From contig JARFIW010000884.1 of the NCBI GenBank assembly GCA_036346225.1, positions 1,178,001 through 1,242,000 on the forward strand: a stretch of DNA of 64,000 nucleotides. Direction: 5' to 3'. Below, piece by piece: positions 24,718 to 33,231 of this stretch. The stretch's first letter is position 1. Each line of letters begins with the position of its first letter. The notes under the pieces are model-generated. The model was not told the DNA's origin, ran no database searches, and saw only the letters and a program-made list of their open reading frames with translations. This stretch comes from Platerodrilus igneus (Eukaryota > Arthropoda > Insecta > Coleoptera > Lycidae). A program made the position numbers and the translations under genes.

Positions 24718-24924
24718 CTATTCTATAATTCCTTTTTGTCGAAGTTTAGATATTATAGAGATAATTTCATGTAGGTTATGCATATCTCGATGGTTGTGAT
24801 AATCAACAGTAACTAGCAACTGCAGTCTTTCGATCAACCCATGTACATTAAAGTGAATATATGCACCATCTGAACTGTGCTCAGTACGATGTGTATTTTT
24901 AATACAACACCCTTTTATATACAT
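24718..24924 (-). pseudogene. Palindrome gene P3: short unrecognised open frame
   Basis: A 68-codon frame with GCCIKNTHRTEHSSDGAYIH, then NVHGLIERLQLLV and DMHNLHEIISIISKLRQKGI. The Cys/His-rich start and amphipathic end look protein-like, and the frame sits tightly between two helix-turn-helix pieces on the same strand. It may be an inner exon of one gene running from 25393 to 24188, or a separate small protein. No family was recognised. Confidence 0.35.
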
Positions 24925-24934
24925 CGGTATTTTA

Positions 24935-25393
24935 GTCCCTGACTATTGCTTTCCTGTGTTGAATCCTCATCTTCAGAATTTGGGTGTAATCCATAGAACT
25001 TGATTCATATATTATTTGCTCTGATAGTTTATGACGAGCATTTCCATTATTTTTGCAGAATTCATTTCCTCAATATTAAACTTTTGTTTTTGCATCTTAA
25101 AACTTCTTTACAAACTACTTTATCATCTTTACCATCTGAGTAGATAGGTGTTGCTGTACATCTTAGAGTACTTCCTGTGCCCATTTCCGCAGTTTGTAAA
25201 TTAGTTGTTTGTATATCAGAGATGTAACTGTTCACACTTTTATCTCTTTTACTCTGTGATCGTATGAGATGGTCGCGCAATGTAGACTTTGGAATCCTAA
25301 ACTTTACTAGCAGAGTACATTGTTGCAACACTCGTCTAACCTCATTAAGAGCTTCTGCAAACATTCCTTGGTATACGCTTTTCTGGAAATCAT
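24935..25393 (-). pseudogene. Palindrome gene P2: psq-type helix-turn-helix protein, frameshifted
   Basis: The start MISRKAYTKE leads through one frameshift near 25365 into FAEALNEVRRVLQQC and KFRIPKSTLRDHL, the classic recognition helix of pipsqueak-type helix-turn-helix domains. A Ser/Thr-rich tail runs to a stop at 25062. Beyond it, other frames remain protein-like (HKLSEQIIYESSSMDYTQ, then SEDEDSTQESNSQG) until about 24935, so the true gene is longer than its intact frame. It probably binds DNA. No catalytic domain follows. Confidence 0.5.
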
Positions 25394-25693
25394 TTTCGTT
25401 ACAATGCTTTACGGTTCAATATCCGAGATAAACTTAAGTAATAATATTGTACTCAGTGAATATAAAACCGATCGAGTTTAACATAATTCGATCTATATCT
25501 GTAGTTGGAGTATAACAATTTAGTTATAAACGTTTTACAAAATTATTAATCAGAATCGTTTTATTTAAAACTATAACATAATTTTATTGACATCTATTAA
25601 TATCTGTAGATGAAATACAACAATTTAGAAACGTATAAGAAAACAAAAGTGTAATTAATAGTGTTACAAAATTTTCAGTCTTTGGCTTAAAAT

Positions 25694-26527
25694 TTAAACA
25701 TCGCTCGTAAATGCGTGGAATGGAAACCTGTTGTATTCTTCCATATACTCAACTTGTTTACAAATACTGTTTTCAAACAATCTTGGGTAGGTTCTTATAA
25801 ATTCGTATATGACCCCAATATCACTATTACTGTATTTGCTTTTAATTACATCATGTGCGAGATTCTGTAGAACATCATTCCTATTATATCTTTCCATTGC
25901 GACATCTAACAGAAACAGATCTATATTAGAGTACCTTTTTCCGTTAGTTCTTTAAAGTATTAGCATGGTTGAGAACGATCTGAGATACCCTAAAAAGTGC
26001 TCTAAAGTTCCTTTGGTAAATATCATATAATTCCCATCAAATGTCATCATCTTCACTAAACAATTGTTATTTAAATAAAACGCAAGTTGTCGAATTTGCA
26101 TATCTGATTTTGCATGCCAACTTCCATAGTGCGTATAATGTGGAAGATTTGATATAAACTTCCTAAATACGTTGAGGGATACATCAAGTACGCTCTGGAA
26201 ATGGTGTCAACAAATCTAAAAATTATTTTGCAATCGTCGAACGGGTTCAGGCCTACAATTATGATTTTGGAAGAAGATTTTGTTATGGTGTATGGTTTTT
26301 CAAATAGTAACTTGGTTCGTTCTAACTGAATTGCGGCGTTTATACGTTCTTTATGCGCTGCGGTCGATTGGTTTTCCAAATCCTTAATTTGTTCCCACTC
26401 ATTGGCTGTAATTTTTAGTTCCTCCTGAAATAAACCATCTCGATGTGCCTTTCGTTGTGTTTTTTATGGCATCACATCCAGTAAAAACATTTTCGCACAC
26501 ACTGCACGCAATACTTAAGATGTTCAT
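25694..26527 (-). pseudogene. Palindrome gene P1: Cys-rich N-terminus, helical body, unknown family
   Basis: The Met at 26527 starts MNILSIACSVCENVFTGC, a CxxC pair. In a neighbouring frame His-rich HKKHNERHIEM follows, which together could form a zinc-binding finger. The body then continues in order through four frames: ANEWEQIKDLENQSTAAHKE, SSKIIIVGLNPFDDCKIIFR, MTFDGNYMIFTKGTLEHFLG, and finally NRNDVLQNLAHDVIKS to the stop at 25694. Total length would be near 270 residues. The many single-base breaks in an otherwise protein-like stretch suggest recent decay or consensus errors. I do not recognise the family. Location at the head of the minus-strand series suggests a shared promoter region with the plus-strand gene at 27690. 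Confidence 0.4.
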
Positions 26528-27689
26528 TCTAGAAAAAATTATTGATTAACAGTTTTGAATTATACATGTAAATATTAATTTCTTCTACGTTTGCAAAATT
26601 CAAACTAAGACTTACTCTTCTTTGTCGATAGTCCTCACACGAAATTTTAAACCAAAACTGAAAATTCAGTATTACTATTAATTACACTATAAACAACCTT
26701 ACGTTTTACAAAATAAACTTAAAATGAACTTTGGTATCATTTCCCCGTATTTATGTACATAGAGAAAGTATAAGTATAATTTGTCCTTACATTAACCCAA
26801 TTTAAATCAAATTATAGAATGTGTATTCCGTATATTAACTAGAATTGTGGAAAGTGCTTTTATTAAATTAATAGTCAGACGTCATCGACAAACAATGCAA
26901 GGCTAATGATCATACATTTCACTAAATTTATTTAGAATATACGTCTTATGTTGAACTACATTTAAAATAGATTATCGAACCACTTTCTAGGTCAGCGCAG
27001 AATTAATATATGTATTATACCTTTTGGTTTAATCATTTGTATGTGGATTTACTAATTGAAAATTTTAACAATTCTAGCCACTAATAAATATTTTTGAGTT
27101 TAACTCATTATCGAGCTAAATCTAAATAAAATGCAAAAGTGTTTTGTTGATAGGTTTTTGAATATTAATACAATATATACAGGTCTTTGTTGAACTAATT
27201 TTAAAAGACGTGATAATTAATTTCACCCCCAGGAAAATTTATACTAATTTTATAGGTTACACCAGGGTTTATCTCAAAAGACAGAGCGATACGGTTTAGA
27301 AATAGATTAAAGGTGAATTATATACGGTGCTTGCAAAAGGTTAATCTGCAAATCAGTAAGGGTCATTCGATTTGAAAAATTCCGAGGATTTGAGAACCTG
27401 AGGAAAACACAATAATAATTGAAATCTTCCACGATGGTATATTAAAAATACTGCTAAGAGTAATTTTGTTTAATAATTCTAAAAATGGCGTTGGTGGTTA
27501 AATACATACAGGTAAAACCCACTATAAAACAATTATACGCGTCACTTTTCCAGACAAGACTTGCATATAACGCCAACTAATATAATAAGAGCTGCGCACG
27601 CTCGACCATCGGCATAAAAGGTGAGAGCCATGTTCCAGTGCATTAGTCGTCAAAGTATTGTCGAGTTTGATTAAAATTATAAATTAAAG
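26528..27689. promoter_or_regulatory. Divergent intergenic region of the palindrome
   Basis: About 1.1 kb without recognised coding sequence lies between the minus-strand series (from 26527) and the plus-strand gene (from 27690), as expected of a bidirectional promoter region. It contains GGTTTATCTCAAAAGACAG near 27268, similar to GGTTTATCTCGAAAGATG repeated near the element end (29917). This may be a protein-binding repeat shared by inner and terminal parts. No TATA box can be fixed with confidence. Confidence 0.35.
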
Positions 27690-28503
27690 ATGGATTTTTC
27701 TTGTGTTGACGTTACAAGTGATGTGCGAGTACCACAATTAAATATCAACCAACTAGTTGGTAAGTCAACCTATAGGTTAGGCGAATTTCCTCCAAATTAT
27801 CACCACCATATATTAGAAGTTGGTTTTGATTTATATGGCGGTCTTCAACCTGCCATCCAAGTTATTTGCTGTAGTGGTATGTGTGCTGATTCTACGATAA
27901 CATTCTCTTACTTTGATTGGAAGAAATTGTGTACTATTCAAGTGGAATTTCAAATTCGCCAATTTGCTCAAGACTCAAAACAAGTCAGATTAAATGGTTT
28001 GACTACTGGAAACGATGTTGTTAAGATACAATTGATCAAGATTTCAAATTGCAGCTGAGCACAGCCTTTTAGAAAGAAGTATATGGTTGTTGAACAATTT
28101 TGAAAAGAGAATTTATATAATATGGAGATTACGAAAGATGGAATGTTATTGTTACCTGCGAGAGTGCATCAAGCTATTAAATTTGGAGAATTGATCTGTT
28201 TAAAATGGCTGAGTTAAGGTGTAGAAACTTTCCAGAATTTTACGAAAAATTTGTTGGTGATATAAAAAGTATGTGGAAATACGACGGAGGAAGAGGGGTT
28301 CAAACGTTATTAGAGGGAGAGAGCAGTGACAGTATTTTCTGTCTAATGATTGCAGCAATTTAAATTACTTGACAGTGTTGGAACTTATTAAATGTTTCCC
28401 CATTCAGTACTTAAAATGCAACGCAAGGCAATCGCTTGCACAAATGTTTAGAGATTTGGCTATCCCAGATTCGCCAGACTCTGGTTACCACAGTGGTTTA
28501 TAG
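27690..28503 (+). pseudogene. Palindrome gene Q, main part: unrecognised protein, frame breaks
   Basis: A Met-initiated 122-codon frame begins MDFSCVDVTSDVRVPQLN and includes QLVGKSTYRLGEFPPNY, ICCSGMCADSTITFSYFDWK and IQLIKIS. It reads as a beta-rich compact domain. Protein-like sequence continues in other frames: EHSLLERSIWLLNNFEKRI, MEITKDGMLLLPARVHQAIK, RCRNFPEFYEKFVGDIK, then LTVLELIKCFPIQYLKCNAR and IPDSPDSGYHSGL to a stop at 28503. The frame changes may be introns or indels. No known family was recognised. The inverse strand of the left arm (20526-20995) holds a noisy copy, including MEITKDG and VQTF. That copy argues the sequence is element-borne. Confidence 0.45.
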
Positions 28504-28635
28504 ATGTTATCAATAATGTATGTATTCTATTAAAACATTATATTTTCTTGTTAAAGTTTGTTTTACATATTTGTATCGCCAACATTACCATAAATTATTA
28601 ATAGACGTATTAAACTATTCTGTTTTTATTTTTAG

Positions 28636-28828
28636 GTTTAAAGTGGTGTACCCGCAAATAATAAACACAATATACCGCATGTTAACAAAAATTGTAGAGA
28701 AATTTAAAGACGAGTTTAACGGTGACTTGGTGTTAGAATTTGTTTGTAAGGCTAAGTCCTACTGTATTACACGCGAGAAGGACACAATTAAAAAGATTAA
28801 AGGGATCTCACGAAGTGTAGTTAAGTAA
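28636..28828 (+). CDS. Possible last exon of palindrome gene Q
   Basis: A pyrimidine-rich tract ends in TTTTTAG at 28635, a good splice acceptor. It is followed by an open frame of about 63 codons to a stop at 28828, starting FKVVYPQIINTIYRML and ending IKKIKGISRSVVK. The sequence is basic and helical, with Cys residues in the middle (FVCKAKSYCITRE). The 130-bp gap after 28503 would be a typical small insect intron. Function unknown. Confidence 0.4.
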
Positions 28829-29911
28829 AACCGCGGGTGCTACAACCTATAACGAGCATATATTCCCAAAAGGGTAGGCATCCAGCTACGCAACAGTGCG
28901 TGGAGAATAAGGATTCTCCAATAAGAAATTAAAGTCATTGGGTAATGGTAGAAATGTTAAACCTATAAAGGCGATTATTAATTGTGGTTTAGTGACGTTT
29001 GTGCACTCTTCGAGTGTTTTCGGCAATCTTCGATTGTTTCAAAGAAAATATTCAAGCATGCCAGTTTCGAAAAATATGGCGTAGAAGTTATTTAAAATTA
29101 AATTGCTTTATTAGTAAGTATTCTGTATAAACGGGGTTCCTTAGCAAAGTGTTTATTTAAAATTTGTATCCTGCAATTATTAATCAATTTCTAATACACA
29201 AACATAATTAATAGAAAGTCCAAGAAAAGAAATTATATACAGTTTTCACATGTGATTCACATGCTCGTTAAGAAATTGATTTGAAACGACTTGTATTTTC
29301 CAAGCATTTAGCATCGAGCATATCTATTGTATTTCTCAAATCATATACCCGCTAATTAATAAAAAGAAAGGCTACTTTCACTATACGTCACATAATTGTA
29401 AAGCAATTAGTTTGTCCTCGTCTACGTATTTTCCAACAATTTAGCATTGTGCATGTAATTATGTTAAAACCAGAAAAATTTTAAGTCATGGGTTTTTGCG
29501 ATATTCTGAGAAAGCACATTACTGTTTGAAAAAATTATTTTAAATACTAAGCACTTATGGCTTATAAAGAACTCATTTCTATAATCTCCACGGTTTTTGA
29601 TTTTTGGAGATGTTTGGTTTAAGCATATGTCATAGACGAGCAAAAATTTTAATAAGATTTGAGAGCTTTAAAGGGGTTACTTTGCAGGGCGTGATCCGAT
29701 TTCAAATCTGTTTGCAGATTCGAATTCTACATAAAATTCTAAGTCAATTTAATGTATCGCATGTATAAAAAAATTTATAAGAACGCTCAAAAGTCGCTAT
29801 AGGCAAGAAATCTTAAAATCAGGGTAGCTCCCTTGGGGGTGATGATATCTGAAAAATTCCTAGAAATTTGGGTAGCTGAGAAAATTCTAATATTAATTGA
29901 TACCAAACAAG
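28829..29911. other. Non-coding subterminal part of the palindrome's right arm
   Basis: No open frame of note. The stretch 29215-29440 has a clear inverted counterpart at 19600-19780, whereas 29440-29960 is almost missing from the left arm. Confidence 0.55.
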
Positions 29912-30078
29912 ATAGGTTTATCTCGAAAGATGCATTGGTTAGACGAAGAAAACTATTTGGTTCAGAATGTTAGCGGTAAGAAATTTTAAAAATAGGTTTA
30001 TCTCGTGTGTGGAAATGAGGATGCTCATTTATCTCGAAAGATGAAAAATGGTTAGTCGAAGAAAACTTTTTGGTCCAG
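29912..30078. repeat. Two subterminal direct repeats
   Basis: TATCTCGAAAGATG followed by GGTTAG(A/T)CGAAGAAAACT and TTTGGT(T/C)CAG occurs at 29920-29967 and again at 30031-30078. ATAGGTTTATCTCG occurs before each. Repeated motifs just inside a transposon end are typical transposase-binding sites. Confidence 0.7.
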
Positions 30079-30087
30079 GGCGGCGGC

Positions 30088-30119
<32 letters not shown>

Positions 30120-30136
30120 TGGCGGTGGCGGTGGCG
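30079..30136. repeat. GGCGGT hexanucleotide repeat near the palindrome end
   Basis: About nine GGCGGT units. Read on the minus strand they extend the split hAT frame by a run of about twenty prolines, which is read-through into the insertion and not part of the transposase. The left-arm equivalent near 19503-19550 is degraded to CCCCAACCCC-type sequence. Confidence 0.9.
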
Positions 30137-30164
30137 CTGTCCTCGAATGAACATCATCCTCTAC

Positions 30165-31637
30165 TACAATTAAATCTTTTTTGAAAGGAAAAGATGTAAA
30201 TTCCACAATTTCTTTAATTTTTTTAAAATCTTGGAATCGCTTCTCAAAATCTTCCATTACATTTTGTATTTCGGCCACGTACTTGTCAATCTCATAAATA
30301 ATATTTTTATTTTTTTGTAAGTTGTCTGCCATATTTGGAAAATGGTTCATATTATTTTGTTGTAAATCTTCTATCAACAAAATAAATTTGGTTTTATATG
30401 CATCTATACTGCTAATCATATCAATTATTGTTTTATTTTTACCTTGTAATTCTAAATTTAAATGGCTTAATATGGAAGTAAAATCTGTAAGGAATGGTAA
30501 GTCACTAAGCAAGGTTTTGTCATTTAAATATGCATATTTTTTCTCTTGTTCATTAAGAAATTCTATTATTTCAGGCAATAAATCACGAAATCGTTGGAGA
30601 AATTTACCTCTACTTAGCCATCTTACATCAGTATGCAATAATAAATCAGACTGACCTTCATCGAGTTTTAGTTGAAAAAGACGACGTTTGAGAGAACTTC
30701 CACGAATTGAATTAACAATTTCAAACGCGATGTCCATTACTTCTTTTGTATTTAGTCTCTTGCTGGATAATACTTGCTGGTGAATTATACAGTGGTAACT
30801 CAAAAAATCTGGGAATTCATCGTCATTTCGACATAGGGCTATAAATCCATTTTTGCGGCCTATCATTGCAGCTGCGCCATCCGTTGTTATTGAAACTAAT
30901 TTAAAAAGAGGTACTTTCTTATCATTAAGCAGACTTTTAAACCCGTTGAATATATCTACACCTCTAGTCCTTTCTTTCAAAGAAATCATACCCAACAATT
31001 CTTCTTTAGATGTAAAATCTTCAAAAACTAAACGAATGAAAACAAGTAACTGTGCAGTATAACTTATATCTGTCGATTCATCACATTGAAGAGAAAAACA
31101 AGAGCATCTGTTAATATCATTTTGTAACTGTTCCTTTAAATTTCCACCCATCTTTTCGATTCGTCGCATCACTGTGTTTCGGGACAGTTGTAGATCTTGA
31201 ATTGCAGCAGTAATTTCGCTCTTGTTATTAAAATCATTAAAAAGGGAATCCGAAATTTCCAAGAACATTTCCTTTACAAATTCACCATCAGAAAATGGTT
31301 TACATTTTTTAGCTAATAGATAGCTTACTTTGAAGGATGCAGTTGTTACTGCTTGTGACTTCAATATTGGCTTTTTGAAAATATTTTGTTGATTTGTTAA
31401 TTGAGTTTTAAGATCCCGAACTTTACGTTTTCGTAATTCGGAATTTGGTGGATAATCTGTTTGATACTTGTTATGTAAAGATATGAAATGTCTCTCCAAA
31501 TTACCCTTTTTAGCAATGGCTACCGAGCTAAGACATATTAAGCAGCAACATTTATCATTCACCATCGTAAAAAAATAGTTAATTTCCCATTCTTCATTGA
31601 AATGATATGTTTTCGATTCATTTGGTTTGCTATCCAT
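30165..31637 (-). pseudogene. hAT-1 transposase, N-terminal and catalytic part
   Basis: An uninterrupted frame of about 490 codons from the Met at 31637. Residues 30-56 form a BED-type zinc finger (CCLICLSSVAI...LERHFISLH). The catalytic region follows with CSCFSLQCDESTDIS near residue 183 and VSITTDGAAAMIGRKNGF near residue 247, carrying the first two acidic residues of the RNase H-like core. YHCIIHQQVL and DVRWLSRGKFLQRFRDLL mark the hAT-specific insertion region. The gene resembles the hAT lineage that gave rise to vertebrate GTF2IRD2-like and related domesticated proteins. It is cut at 30165 by the palindrome, and the open frame runs on into it to 29970. The C-terminus is at 19139-19478. 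Confidence 0.9.
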
Positions 31638-31825
31638 GTTCAGAAATAGGTATACTAAAATGCAAAAAAATACGACTTAATAATAGGGCATGTAATAAAA
31701 GTATTAAACAGTAACAATATAAATTACAATTAATACCTGGTGTAGGTTTAGCCGATAAAACGAAATAGCTAATCATACTTAATAGTTGCGAATAATTAAA
31801 TTATTATTTTAAATAATGCTTCATC

Positions 31826-32215
31826 ATCATCATTAGGTCTTCAGTCCTAGAACTGGTTAGACGCGTACCATCATTGTTCCCTATTCTGAACTAACCTACA
31901 GATTTCCCTGAAATATGCACAGTTTGCATCTAAAACTGTCTGATCTAGGTCTACATCTACCTCTTTTTTCCTATCTCTGCTTGTAATATATCACATACTA
32001 TTCCCCAAAAATGCCTTAGAACGTATTCCGCCCTACTATTTCTCTTTTTCCCCAGATATCCCTGTTCCCATACTATTTCTGTAACTTATTTGTTATTATC
32101 TTTGTCTGTCCATGCTATCGTCCTCATACATCTGGAGCATTTCAAAAGACTGCTACCGTTTTTGTGTCTGCATTTCAGCCAACATTTTTTAACATGTTTC
32201 TATCTATACAATTGA
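31826..32215 (-). pseudogene. Second, degenerate copy of the LINE C-terminal region
   Basis: Read on the minus strand, this stretch parallels the C-terminal coding end at 33232-33640. It has the same AAA..(A)GCAGAGATAGGAAAA and CC(T)AGAT...CAGGGAAATNTG landmarks in the same order, but no open frame. Equivalent pieces occur at 16400-16925 and 57790-58290, always at the very 3' end of the element and always followed by an ATG/GAT-type repeat. Confidence 0.7.
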
Positions 32216-32342
32216 GAGGATGGTTATTAAAAAAGTGTGCGATTGCATTATTGAAAGGCTTAAGTAGTCGTTTTTTTTTTTATATTTATTTTGAGGAGGA
32301 AAATTTATTATGATTTAAGTTACCTCTTTGGTAAATTTTAAC

Positions 32343-32692
32343 ATGGTTCTGAGGCGACTCTATGGCGGGTTTACACTTGTCAGATACCACTGTTGTTCTA
32401 TGAAGATTGTATATGGATCTGAGGCGACCCTATGGCGGGTTTACACTTGTCAGATACCAATGTTGTTCTATGAAGATTGTATATGGATCTGAGGCGACCC
32501 TATGGCGGGTTTACACTTGTCAGATACCAATGTTGTTCTATGAAGATTGTATATGGATCTGAGGCGACCCTATGGCGGGTTTACACTTGTCAGATACCAA
32601 TACTGTTCAACGGAGATTGTATATGGTTTTGAGGTAACCTTATTGTGGATTTATACTTGTCAGATACCAATACTGTTTTACAAGGATTGTTA
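32343..32692. repeat. 70-bp tandem repeat, five units
   Basis: The unit runs from ATGGATCTGAGGCGACCC through GCGGGTTTACACTTGTCAGA to AAGATTGTAT. The inner units are almost identical and the outer ones diverged, as expected from unequal exchange. There are no spacers, which excludes a CRISPR array. It lies within the 3' region of the LINE and no other copy was seen in the window. Confidence 0.95.
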
Positions 32693-33231
32693 ATAAGCTT
32701 ATTTTTTGTAATTAGTTATTTTATGTATAAATAGAAATCATGTATGTAGGCTGTATTTCATGTTAATATTGCAAGGAAAACCCAGGAAAAACTTGCAATG
32801 CTACCTAGATATTGGGGGCATTTGATTTTCATTTGTTATTTCTTTTGTTATTTCTTTCAGTAATGGAATCCATTGTTTACTGAAAGTCACGGATTCGTTT
32901 GCAACGCAGTCATTTTTATGTAGGGTTATATAGGCAGCTTCTTTGATTTTGGGTTTTTGGTGGTTTTCTTCTTTTCAGGGAGTATGTGTATTCAGCTCGT
33001 TCCTTTCTATTGTTTTCTAATTTTATACCCTATTTTACCGAGATTCAGTGAAGGAGGTTAAGCAACCTGTGGCTACCAAGATCCCCCAACACTTAGACAT
33101 TTGCCGAAATAATGGTTTTCTAGTAAATCCTTTCACACACTTAACATTATTCGAGAATATTGCCCAACCAATTCTTGTAGTTACTTATAATAATCATCAT
33201 GTTTACGCACAGTTATCTTTTCGTCATTAGT

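Larger units (their letters stand above)
19479..30164. repeat. Giant palindromic insertion in hAT-1
   Basis: The sequence from 19479 inward is the inverse of the sequence from 30164 inward. Both ends start with the same 24 bases, GTAGAGGATGATGTTCATTC and on. Further anchor pairs in mirror order are 19700-19780 with 29215-29290, 20040-20150 with 28800-28930, 20560-20770 with 28080-28310, 21050-21190 with 27480-27640, 21290-21370 with 27265-27350, 21915-21990 with 24515-24612, and 22690-22760 with 23120-23235. The centre is near 22890. A TA flanks the insert on both sides if the boundary is put after GTA, which would fit a TA target. The right arm holds unassigned genes. No transposase core was recognised. 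Confidence 0.85.

Noticed and set aside
29970..30164. Proline-rich C-terminal domain of the hAT transposase (about twenty Pro in a row)
   Set aside because: It is read-through into the GGCGGT repeat at the end of the palindrome. The genuine C-terminus lies at 19139-19478.
19479..30164. Endogenous DNA virus
   Set aside because: No capsid, polymerase, helicase or packaging motif was recognised in any frame. DNA-binding proteins alone do not support it.
32343..32692. CRISPR-like array
   Set aside because: Units are contiguous 70-bp tandem copies without spacers, in a eukaryotic LINE.
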